From Pyropia yezoensis (taxonomy: Eukaryota > Rhodophyta > Bangiophyceae > Bangiales > Bangiaceae), in the NCBI GenBank assembly GCA_009829735.1, contig CM020620.1, forward strand, positions 9,550,794 through 9,614,793: a stretch of DNA of 64,000 nt, read 5' to 3'. How positions within the stretch are numbered: the first letter of the stretch is position 1; each line of letters begins with the position of its first letter. Shown piece after piece: positions 55,299 to 64,000 of this stretch. The notes beneath the pieces were generated by a model. It was not told where the DNA came from. It saw only the letters and a program-made list of their open reading frames with translations, and searched no databases. A program made the position numbers and the translations under genes.

Positions 55299-55502
55299 AT
55301 CGCAATCCTTCGTAAGCTCCAATCGGTGCGCCCGGCGTCACGGAACTAAAGATCCCCGTGGCACGACGCCCGGCGTCGTCCAGCCTCTACCAATCGGTGT
55401 TGTCGCCCGGCGCAACACCCGATCAAATGATCGTCAACGCAAATGCCACAAGGCAACAAGGAACACGTACGAGTGTACGGCAGAACCGCACACGAGCAGT
55501 GT

Positions 55503-55519
55503 CCCCTGCTGCTCCACCA
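55503..55519 (-). other. Primer-binding site of chromovirus A
   Basis: TGGTGGAGCAGCAGGGG one base inside the 5' LTR, identical to the site in chromovirus B. Confidence 0.7.
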
Positions 55520-55520
55520 A

Positions 55521-55925
55521 TGTGGAATAAGTGTTGATCAATAATGATGAAATGGGACCGACCGGCCGCAAGAGCGGAAAGCGACAGCTATTACCGTTAA
55601 GGCAAAGAAGACAGTCCTTTATCGCCCGGACGTTCGATGGGGAGCAAGCCAGCCAGACGGCGGCGGCGTGCTCCTCGTCGAAGGTAAGGGTGAAACATCA
55701 TGCTGGTCGGTCGACCGAGCGAAGGCCAGACGGCCGATCGCTACGAGCATGGCAAACAATACAAAGATCCCTCCAAAGAACGGACAAATAAACAATGCAA
55801 AACAAAACTAGTCCCCCGAAGAGCAAGCCACAAGCGGTCCCAAACCAACAAGGTTGGGGCCAGCAGTCAGGGCGGCTACAAGTCCGTAAATACCGGAATT
55901 CGGTACGAACGGCGGATATGCTACA
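55521..55925 (-). repeat. 5' LTR of chromovirus A
   Basis: 405 bp, TGTAGCATAT...TTCCACA in element sense. The base following it outside is the displaced Pin1 codon. Confidence 0.95.
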
Positions 55926-55940
55926 CAGCGGACGGCGTAA
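55926..55940 (+). other. Displaced original 3' end of the Pin1 coding sequence
   Basis: Target duplication CAGCG followed by GACGGCGTAA. Joined to ...ATCATC at 24018 it reads Leu-Arg-Thr-Ala-stop, with the duplication's second base restored to T as in the left copy. IILRT followed by a final residue is the known Pin1 C-terminus (IILRTE in human). The native 3' UTR therefore continues from here. Confidence 0.85.
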
Positions 55941-56540
55941 GGCGTGCGTGTGCGTGTGGGGGGGTGGGGGGGGCTTGTAACCTGCGTGGGAGCCGATCGC
56001 GAGGCGCTATTGGACAGAGAAGAAGCGCCGCCCTGCACGGATCCACCGGTGAAGGCACAACCGGTGGGCAGAAGAGCGTGCTCGCCGAAGCGACAGTCAC
56101 CAGCGGCCAGGCTACTTCTGATTCACCGCTCAAGGATGACTCGATGGTATCAAATACGTCCTCGGCCCGGACTTCATAGTTCTCACGGACCCCCGCCGCT
56201 ACCACGACTACGTGGTGGAAACCGCCCCCACAAACGGCTCCGGGAGAGGCCGTTCGTGGTAACTCGGGCGGAGATCGCAAACGTGTCATACGTGGCACCG
56301 GAGATAGTCACGAGCGCCACCACCACGCAGCTGCCAAAACTGTCTGTTGTCGATGGGGTGGTGGCGGCGACACGGGCCCAGTGCCACTCACTGCAGCGCG
56401 GCGAGTCGAGAAGGACAGATCCAGCGGCGGCGGGATGGAGCGGGACTGACAGGTGGCGGAACGACAGTTTTTCAGGAAATACGGAACACCCTGCCAAGCA
56501 CGCACGGCGGCGGCGGCGGCCCGCATCAACCCTTACTACT
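55941..56540. other. Former Pin1 3' flank and end of the Cys-rich gene
   Basis: Should include the original Pin1 3' UTR and the 3' end of the convergent minus-strand gene. Long frames run through here on both strands but are shadows of the Cys-rich gene or of composition. Confidence 0.45.
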
Positions 56541-58676
56541 TTAGGTACTTGGGGCCTGGCAAAAGTACCCCATCGGACCTTCGTCGAAGCGCCCACGGTA
56601 GAGGCACTGCAGCCCTGCGTCCTCATCGCACAGGCGGAAGTCACTGCCGAGGCCCGCATCGCACGGCTCGCCCTCCCCGACAATCCGCTTGCACACGGGC
56701 GCGGGGGTGAATCGGCTGGTCGCGCAAAACAGGTCGGCCGCGGCGGTGCAGTCGGCGCCGCCCAGCCGGCAGAAGGCGCCAACGTCACCCCGCCCTTGGG
56801 CACTGACACACACCGACCCACCGCCGGCACCGCCGGCGCCAGCGTCATCGTCGGCGCAGTACAGGGCGGGGCGCCAGCACTTGTCACTGGCGCTCGCACA
56901 CGACTCGAATGGCCCCCGCCACGCCCGGCACGTCTTGCCCTCCGCCCCACGCCCGCGCCAGCAGGCCGTAACACGGCCGTCGGCAGTGTTGCGGCAGTCT
57001 GCGTCATCGTTGCATGCCTCGCCAAGGCCCACCGACCGCTCCGCACACACCCCATACTGGCACGTGAGGCCGTCATTGCACTGGTCAGCGGTGGTCGCGT
57101 CGCAGGTTGCCCCCACCGCCCGCTTGACCGCGCACACCCCGTCCACGTCGCGCACGTTGGACCCAGACCCACCTCCGTTGCCGTCAATGGGGCGACAAAA
57201 GAGCCCCCGACGGGCGTCACACGCGAACGACGCGTCATCGCACGGGTCCCCCTTGACAAGGCCTTCCACACAAATGCCGTCCAGCACACGGCCACCAGGG
57301 CAGCTGTCAAACTCCCCACCACACTCGTCGCCGTCGACACACTCAAACGAGCAGCGCGTCTCGCCCCCAGAGGAGCCCGTGCAGCGAAGAAAGCCGGACC
57401 GGTTGCGCACTGCGCTCGGGTCACAGCTCACCCTCAGCCGCGCGTCGCACACCGCCCCCAGCTGCGCGGACCCTCCGGCCACGCAAACATCGCCCTTGCA
57501 GGTCAGGCCCGCATCGGCGTCGCAGAGGCCAAACGACTCGACCCCACACGCGCCCCCCACGGGCACGCGACGCCGGAAGCATACCCCGTTGGCGAATTCC
57601 TGCCCGTTTGCAAAGTCCGCAAAGACGCACTCCACGTCGTCGCCACCAGAGCAACCGTCGCGGGGGTAGCACTCGTTGCCGAGGGAGGACACCTGCGGGC
57701 CGGACGAAGGGTACGGAACGCAGACCTTGTCGATGCACAGCTGCGCGGGCGAACCAAAAGGCTGGTCGCTGCACACGCCCGGTTCAGACGCGCCAGACAG
57801 CGTGCACGGCGCACCCGGTGCGGTGCGCTGGACGCAGCGGAGGTCGTCCGTTTCGTCCAAGCCCCGCGCCCGCGAGACAATCGAGCAAAAGAGGGTGTCA
57901 TCGCCGCTGCGAGCACACACGTCGTCCGTTCCGCGGAGGCCGGTGCACGGCGTGCCGACCGTCGGCGTCGTGGGAGCCCGGCAGGTACCTCCCGCGGCGG
58001 TGGCGTTGCTGGTGCACTTTGGGAAGACATCCCGCTCCTCCACCTCAAACGGCGGGGCGCCCATCATCCGCGTCAACGGGCACGCCTCCCCTGTCTCCCC
58101 ATCAATGCACTCGGTGGCGTCACTACAGACTGCCAAGGGGCCGCCACACGCATCCCCGGCGGCACCCACCGATACACACACGCCGTCGCCGCCAAGGCTG
58201 TTGACAAATCGGCAAGTGTGGCCGTCAGCACACGGCGACGAGTCTTGGTCGATGGGGCACGTGTCCCCACGGGTCCCGCCCGTCACAAAGGTAGAGCAGG
58301 TGCCGTCGACACACGACAGGGGGCTTATCTGAAGCTCTGAGGTCGCATCACACAGGACCCCCGCGTTACTGCATGCCTCGCCCTCGGCCACATAAGCACG
58401 ACAGGTGGGGGTGTCGGCACCCTCCCCGCGGCGGCACCACAGGGGCGGAAAGACAGCGTAGCCGCCACAGTCATCGTCGCCGGCGCAGGGGGTGCCCCGA
58501 AGGGCATCCGCCTGCCGCACCGCCGCTCCGCCGGTGAGGGGGAGGGAGACAGGTCGAGGCGATGCCATGACGGCGGCCGCCGCCGCGACCACGCCCAGCA
58601 CAAGCGCACCGGCGACGCGGCCCGCCACGCAGGGGGACCGCCACGGGCGCACACAAGGGGAGAAGGCGTACGCCAT
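56541..58676 (-). CDS. Secreted cysteine-rich repeat protein, 711 aa
   Basis: The ATG at 58676 gives MAYAFSPCVRPWRSPC, then a hydrophobic signal or anchor segment (VAGALVLGVVAAAAAVM). About 65 cysteines follow in repeated modules of the form G-x-x-C...C...C-x-x-x-x-x-L-x-C...G-x-C (for example GDACGGPLAVCSDATECIDG, GACGVESFGLCDADAGLTC, GEPCDAGLG...CDEDAGLQC). Each module is about 45-60 residues, roughly twelve in all. Such disulphide-rich modules are typical of extracellular proteins. There is no catalytic domain and no C-terminal membrane span. A TATA-like word (TGTATATC, minus, ~58808) lies 130 bp upstream. The ligand and role are unknown. Confidence 0.72.
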   Translation of the reverse strand: MAYAFSPCVRPWRSPCVAGRVAGALVLGVVAAAAAVMASPRPVSLPLTGGAAVRQADALRGTPCAGDDDCGGYAVFPPLWCRRGEGADTPTCRAYVAEGEACSNAGVLCDATSELQISPLSCVDGTCSTFVTGGTRGDTCPIDQDSSPCADGHTCRFVNSLGGDGVCVSVGAAGDACGGPLAVCSDATECIDGETGEACPLTRMMGAPPFEVEERDVFPKCTSNATAAGGTCRAPTTPTVGTPCTGLRGTDDVCARSGDDTLFCSIVSRARGLDETDDLRCVQRTAPGAPCTLSGASEPGVCSDQPFGSPAQLCIDKVCVPYPSSGPQVSSLGNECYPRDGCSGGDDVECVFADFANGQEFANGVCFRRRVPVGGACGVESFGLCDADAGLTCKGDVCVAGGSAQLGAVCDARLRVSCDPSAVRNRSGFLRCTGSSGGETRCSFECVDGDECGGEFDSCPGGRVLDGICVEGLVKGDPCDDASFACDARRGLFCRPIDGNGGGSGSNVRDVDGVCAVKRAVGATCDATTADQCNDGLTCQYGVCAERSVGLGEACNDDADCRNTADGRVTACWRGRGAEGKTCRAWRGPFESCASASDKCWRPALYCADDDAGAGGAGGGSVCVSAQGRGDVGAFCRLGGADCTAAADLFCATSRFTPAPVCKRIVGEGEPCDAGLGSDFRLCDEDAGLQCLYRGRFDEGPMGYFCQAPST

Positions 58677-61150
58677 GGTCACCGACCGTCGACTGGGGGA
58701 GAAGGCGGGCAGAAGACAGGGAGCGGCTAAGCCAGGCGCTGCAGTTGGAACGGCAAGGGTGCTTTGCTACCAACCACCCTCAGCGACGGGCCGCGACGGC
58801 CTGATATACAGCCGCGCAGAGGGTGGCGCCAGCCGTGGGCGCCCAGGAGGAGTGGCCGACCAGGGGCATCCGTCCGTCCGCCAACCCCGCCACGCGTAGG
58901 GGTACACCCCCCCAGGCATTCGGGCGCGGCGGCGGCGGCCGCCTCGAGGTGGCTTGTTCCAGGGCTCCCCCACGGGTGCGAAGGCCCCCCGGCCAGGCGC
59001 AACGGGCTGGCATGGCCGCGAGGACGACGCGGGCGCGCACGCCCGGTCAGGCGCAGCGGGCTGGCGTGGCCGCAACGGGCAGACGCGCGTCGGCGCCAGC
59101 GATACACGAGGAAGCAGGCGCCCGACCCGCAGAAGCCGCCGAACCGCAAAACTTACTGTGCCGCGCTCGTTGATCGAGCGAGGCGCGGCGGGAGATGGCA
59201 TCTACCGGCGTGTCAATCGGGTCGGCAGCACGGCGCAGCAGGGGCAATCGGCGGACCATGCCCGCCAGCATGCTTGACACACACAGGGGCCATCAACGCG
59301 AACGACACGGGGCAGGGGCGTCACCGGAGGTATACAAAAACGGCGAGCCGAGCTGGCCATGTCAGGTGCATCCGCTGGCGCCGCGCCGCTCACCGGTGGG
59401 GGGGGGAGGAGGGGCCGCCCACCCGGTGGGCAATGGAGCCGTGGGCAATGGAGCCGCCCACCCGGTGGGCAATGGAGCCGTGGGCAATGGAGCCGCTCAC
59501 CCGGTGGACAATCGGGACGACCGCCCAGCGCGCCCAGCGGACAAGGAGGGAAGTCCGCCCAGCGGACAGAAGGAAGGCGGTGGCCAGTGGGTCGCAGCGC
59601 GGGGGGGTTGCTCATCAAACGTGACCACGCGCCATGAGAGAAAAGTCAAGGAGGGCCCACTGGGTGGATGGCAAAGGCAAGTCGGCCTCGCGAGGCCAGC
59701 TCGCCACGCCCTTCGCCAACCGTGCACACTCCTACAGCTTTAGGAGCTTAGGTGTGTGCATTCGCGGGGCTTGCCTCCAGGATGAAATATGTAGTGACCA
59801 CTTTTCAAAAATGTGCACCATGAAACTTTGGTGATCCGAAGCATCTTTCGTCTTCGCCATAACAATGGCCGCGAAGGCGCACGTCAAGGAGCGTGCCCTG
59901 AGGTGCCCCCCTGAAGAGCACCTGCACTCGCGCCCGGCTCGCACGTACCCCACCACGGTCTCCCTCGCCCTCTAGGACTGCCAATCCTGCGTTGTAGGCG
60001 GTTGTTTGGGGCCTCCCGCGGAAGCAGGCGACAACATCGCAGCCAACTGCCCCCCACCCGAGCGGTACAGGCTGCGGCATGCCGCTGCGGCGGGATGTAT
60101 GGCGATCCCCCCTCTCCTGCTCCACCCTCCTTCCCTCTTGAACGGTGCTCTTTTCGCCACCAGCTCGACAGCGGCGGTGGCCGCGGCGGCACCGCGGCAA
60201 CCAACCCTGAATTGAATGGTAGAGGGTGGCCTGGAGAGCCGTCCAAGCGCAGCTCGCCCATGTGAGCAGGGAAGCACGCCGTGAGAAAAGAGAACGCGCA
60301 GGGAAATGGAAAGGACCCTGGAAATATATGAAAGGGGTGAGGCTTTGTGGGGAGCGGGGGCGGGGTGCGGCGGAGAGGGTGGCGGCCGTCCAGCCGCCCA
60401 CCCCCCCCTCTGCATGCTATAAGACCAAACGTAAGAAGGAGCAGGTGTCGACGGAGCTCCTGCCGCCCCTTAGGTCGCGCGTGCGCGGCGGAGGCCGCTT
60501 GCCACCCCCGCCGCCGCCAAGGCGCCCGCGCCGCAAGGTGCGGCAGGGGCCGGGGCAGGAGCGCCGGCGTCCTCCACCATCAGGAGGCGGGGGCCTCGAC
60601 ACGGCCAACGGGGCGGCGGCCGCGCTCGCGGACGCGCTTCGAATGTTCGGGGGGGTTGGCGGCGGCTGCATAAGTGGTCCTCGCCCCCCTCGGCGGCGGT
60701 TGCGGCGGCTGGGAGCCTGAAGGCCGGCGCTGCCGCCAGAGCCGCTGGCTGCCACGCGCGCCGTCGTGGGTGCGGGTGGGCGGGACTAGGCGGGGGCTGG
60801 AGTCGACGCGGGGACCGCGGCAATAATGGTCGCCGCCGCCACTGTGGGGACAGGCGGCGGTGGCAGCGACGGAGGCGGCGGCGTCGCCGTTGGCTGTGCC
60901 GGCGACGTCGGCGGACGGCAGCGGTGGCCATGCTGGGGGGGGGGGGGTAGGGGGGCTCCCCGCGTGATGCGGGGAGGCACTGGCGATGGCGGTGACTGGG
61001 AAGGGTGACCCTGGACACCCGCCGTGTAGAGGGATGAGGGCAGCCCTGGGGGTAGAAGGGATGTGGTCACCACCAGAGACTGGCACCAGGCCGCAGTGTT
61101 TTCCTACAGTCGAGACGATGACTATTTTTCAAATCATTCTTCGCGTACAT
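58677..61150. other. GC-rich spacer with tandem repeats, no gene seen
   Basis: Overlapping frames on both strands are low-complexity. A ~68-bp imperfect duplication around GGCGCAACGGGCTGGCATGG lies at 58,993-59,075, and a 39-bp tandem repeat is listed separately. I could not support any coding region. Confidence 0.45.
59414..59511. repeat. 39-bp tandem repeat, 2.5 copies
   Basis: Unit begins GCCGCCCACCCGGTGGGCAA at 59414, 59453 and 59492, with an internal half-repeat GTGGGCAATGGAGCC. The period is divisible by three, hence the repetitive open frames over it. Confidence 0.9.
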
Positions 61151-62155
61151 GGTGGAAATCTGTGAATGTAGTATCCCGGGGAATCTATTGGCTGAACGCA
61201 ATATGCCCTCCTGCTTTGTGAGCCGGTACATACTGTATGCGGCTAAGAATCGTCGAGAGCGGTCGCTCCTGTCCATCACTTACTGAACGAACCTGGGCCA
61301 GGTCGGATTCTATTGGTTGGAAGAATAACGAAGCTCGTGTGCATGGTACATATTTACTGTATCTATCGGGGCCGCAACAGCGCCGCCCATGCCGCAGATA
61401 CAAGATCCCCAATCTGCGATTATTCATCTGTCTAATTGCAAACTGTGTTTCTCCAATGAGATGAAAATACGTACTTCCGATGTGGGCATGCAATGGGTAC
61501 AATGTATTCTATAGGAGGTAAGATTGCTCAACGTCTCATAGGTGCACGGCCCTCCTTGGCCGTCGGGGCCCTCGCGTCAGTACCTGATCGCCTGGGTGGA
61601 GCCGTGACGCTGCCCGTCGCGGAGACACAGGGCCTTGACGGGTCGAGCTGACAGTGTCTCGGAAGCGTCCACTGCATGCTCTCGCCTAGCCCCCAGCCCC
61701 CTGGTGCGGGCGACGTGACTGGCGGGGGCGCCCATGTGCGCGTTACAGTGACGGGGCACCCCCAAAGGCTATGTACGGTCCGAGATTCAGGCACCGTGTG
61801 ACGGCCTCGCCCAGAGCTCGTGATTGGCAAGCGGCACCCCAACTGCGATGGATGACAACGGGACGGGTTTCTCCACACACGCCGTGAGAAGCGCTCCGCC
61901 CCCTCCCGCCCTCCCCGTTCCTCATCCAACGGGTCGCTGAGGCGTGCCTGTGCGACCTTCTCATTCGCGGAGACACAACGGTTTCTATTTTTTTACCAGC
62001 CCGCCGCTCACACTACGACACCCCACCTCCACCGCCCGCGTCGCGCGAAAGCACGTGGCGCACTACGATCCCGCCCGCAACGGCGACGACTGGCCTGCCG
62101 CAGGTGCCCGGTCAGCCGGCCCGGCCAACTCGGCCCCCAAGCGTGCGCCCATCAT

Positions 62156-62198
62156 GGCCGAGGTGTACATACTCCAATGATTGGAGCACACCTCGGCC
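62156..62198. repeat. Strong nested hairpin
   Basis: Arms GGCCGAGGTGT / ACACCTCGGCC enclose a second pair CTCCAAT / ATTGGAG, so two facing CCAAT boxes sit in the loop. It could be an extruding palindrome, a terminator-like structure or a divergent promoter element. Confidence 0.7.
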
Positions 62199-63643
62199 CC
62201 CCCGGACGACGCGTGGGCAACGATGCCACAGCCAGCGCGGCTGGGGTTGGATGGGTACACAGTACAGATATCTGTCGAGAAATAGGAAGTAATTTTCATG
62301 TCATCAATTTAATGAATCGTAAGGCATTGAAACGCTTTCCTTTTCGTTTTTTCAACCCACACAAGCACGAGCTGACGACGCGCGCTCGTGCGGTCGTCTC
62401 TCCTCTCGACGACCCACCCCCGCTGAGGTATAGCCCACGCAAGCACGTCCGACAGGTTGGAGGTTGCGGCAAGGGCCCTGTCTAAGCAGCAAAAGAGGGA
62501 ACCCGTGGCGTGGGGCAGGGGAGGTCTTTCGAACGAAAGGGAAAGGGTGTTTCCCGTCCGCCTGACCGATACAAAGCTGCCTACAACCCCCTGCACCCAT
62601 CTGTGCCTGTCACCGTTTGCCATGGCCGTCTCGCCAGGCCGCTCGACCATGCGAGTCGCCATCGTCCGCCTCCCACGCGGCGAGCTCAGCTCCCCCGTTT
62701 TTGTTTGTCGTGCGCCAAGGCCACCAACGTACGGCGCAGGGGCCGTTACCGCCGCCACCCACCAAGCGGCCAACCACAGCAGCGCCGCCAACTGCGGCCA
62801 CCCTGCTGAGCTGCGAGTGTGCTTCCACTGCCCCCCGTTTGGAACATCCCCGAGCGGCCGTCCCGCGACGCCCCCATCCCATTCTCCAGTCTGTCCTCCT
62901 CCCCCCCTGCAGCGTCCCCCGCCGAGGCACCGTCGTGCTGCGCCCCCCATCGGCAGGTGCGCGCTATCCGTAGCGGGGTGGCCACCCGTTTCGCCCATCA
63001 TCGTCGTCATGACCAACACACCCGGAAGGTGGCGTTCGCAGGATGGACGGCGGGCAGAGACGCCAGAACGGCCGACCAACCGGGTCGAGCCTTACCCCCC
63101 GCCGCACAGTGTTCGACCGGCTCGGCCACAACCATGCATCTGCTATCAACCACCGCGTGCACGAAAAGGGACCAAGGGGGGGGGGGTTGGTGGTGGTGGA
63201 AGGGGGGGGGGGTGGTGGAGGAGGCTCCGTAGGGTGCTCGAGGAGCGTTCCCAAGCGGAGGGGCGTAGGGCCGCGTCTGGCTGGACACCTCGCGTGGCCT
63301 GCCTTCCCCCCAGCCGCCGTTGGCAAACGCAAACCGGACCCATGGCCGACGCGCGGGGGAGACTGGGCGGCGCGCGGTGATGGCCAATGCGCTAGGCGGG
63401 GGTGGCGCCAGCGGGGAAAAGCGTGGGCTGTGTGTCGTGCACGCAGCCACTACCCCCCTGCTGGCGGGGCCCTCCCAGCGGGGAGTCGACGGTGGGGGCA
63501 GCACGCGCCCACCGTCAACGCACCACCGTCCGCGCCGCGTCGACCTTGGCAGACGGCCGTGCGGGCGTGTGGGCGCGCCGCCGCCGCCGGGCCGCCCACC
63601 CCCGACGCGCGCGCCCCCCCCTGCTCCCTAGATCGTGGGGGTG

Positions 63644-63672
<29 letters not shown>
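63644..63672. repeat. Poly-T tract, 29 nt
   Basis: Followed 170 bp later by 28 A at 63842-63869 and a G-run; typical places for assembly length errors. Confidence 0.9.
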
Positions 63673-63674
<2 letters not shown>

Positions 63675-63841
63675 GGCCGCGCTGGCCGTCCGTCCGCCGC
63701 TGTTCGTCCACGGCGCGCATGGACGCGCCGCGTCGTCATGGCGTTTGATTTTTTTTTTTTTTCGCGCGCGTGTGTGTCCACATGGGTCCATAGGGAAAGT
63801 GTGTCTCTCTCTTTTTTGTTGGGTATATGTGGCCGAAATGG

Positions 63842-63877
<36 letters not shown>

Positions 63878-63890
63878 GGGGAGCGCGCGC

Positions 63891-63958
63891 GGCCGGGCGG
63901 GCGGGCGGGCGGGCGGGCGGGCGGGCGGGCGGGCGGACGGGCGGGGGCGGGCGGGCGG
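63891..63958. repeat. GGGC microsatellite
   Basis: About 16 copies of GGGC with one GGAC variant. Confidence 0.9.
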
Positions 63959-64000
63959 GCGGGTGGGACAGGGGGGCGGCCGGCCCAGTGTACAGTAGGG

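Larger units (their letters stand above)
24024..55925 (-). mobile_element. Chromovirus A: Ty3/gypsy LTR retrotransposon carrying two nested insertions
   Basis: Minus-strand element bounded by 405-bp LTRs (55521-55925 and 24024-24428) that differ at about 10 positions. It is flanked by CTGCG (24019-24023) and CAGCG (55926-55930), an imperfect 5-bp target duplication. Its borders are independently confirmed because joining the flanks restores the Pin1 reading frame and a conserved C-terminus. It contains chromovirus B and a KDZ transposon. Subtracting these and their duplications leaves 9,242 bp. Internal order in its own sense: PBS, gag, protease, RT, RNase H, integrase, chromodomain, then an antisense ORF and PPT. 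Every gene is broken, so this copy cannot mobilise itself. Confidence 0.93.
61151..64000. other. Terminal spacer, no gene seen
   Basis: 61,100-61,530 and 62,250-62,360 are lower in GC and may be remnants of small elements. The rest is GC-rich, with Pro/Arg-type frames on both strands and no domain. Homopolymers and a GGGC microsatellite occupy the last 400 bp. Confidence 0.4.

Noticed and set aside
24024-55925. One giant 32-kb retrotransposon with cargo
   Set aside because: Two internal elements have their own ends and target duplications, so nesting explains the length better.
55944-58340. 798-codon plus-strand frame
   Set aside because: Shadow of the Cys-rich gene on the other strand; the minus frame has regular cysteine modules and a signal sequence.

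Overview
The window looks like nuclear DNA of a GC-rich, intron-poor eukaryotic alga. My best guess is a bangiophyte red alga of the Porphyra/Pyropia kind. The clues are mitochondrial complex I accessory subunits, a transit-peptide-bearing single-helix LHC-like protein, mostly uninterrupted host genes, Ala/Gly/Pro/Ser-rich proteins and long G/C homopolymers. The species is an inference; no rRNA, tRNA or organelle gene was found to confirm it.

Layout. (1) 1-16.1 kb is a host gene segment: NDUFB3-like and NDUFB9-like complex I subunits (convergent), an F-box protein, an LHC-like one-helix protein, a disordered S/T-x-I-P protein, a plastid NTF2-fold protein and a secreted malectin-cupin protein. 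They are separated by very GC-rich, homopolymer-laden spacers. (2) 16.1-23.7 kb has no host gene I recognise. From 18.2 kb it is a lower-GC graveyard of small DNA elements: three inverted-repeat elements and one 2-kb element with ~450-bp inverted arms, whose right arm holds a solo LTR with a perfect 5-bp target duplication. (3) 23.7-56 kb is a nested transposon stack inside the 3' end of a Pin1-type prolyl isomerase gene. (4) 56.5-58.7 kb encodes a secreted Cys-rich repeat protein. (5) 58.7-64 kb has repeats and no gene I can defend.

The stack is the centre of the window. Chromovirus A (Ty3/gypsy LTR retrotransposon, minus orientation, 24,024-55,925) inserted four codons before the Pin1 stop. 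Its LTR supplies a new stop, and the original last codons now lie 31.9 kb away. Chromovirus B (25,293-34,942, 571-bp LTRs, 5-bp target duplication CCAGG) then inserted into A. A 13.0-kb DNA transposon of apparent KDZ/Plavaka type (35,516-48,518) also inserted into A. Subtracting both leaves an ancestral A of 9,242 bp, close to the 9,650 bp of B.

A and B share a non-canonical primer-binding site and the same plan: LTR, PBS, gag, protease, RT, RNase H, integrase, chromodomain, then a large antisense ORF tail-to-tail with pol. Both later insertions in A fell into that antisense ORF. The KDZ element carries two divergent genes: a three-exon zinc-finger transposase and a six-exon accessory gene, all of whose visible introns are phase 0. 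That gene encodes an RGG-rich, basic, acid-tailed protein of unknown function. The antisense ORF family and the KDZ accessory gene are the most likely undescribed pieces here.
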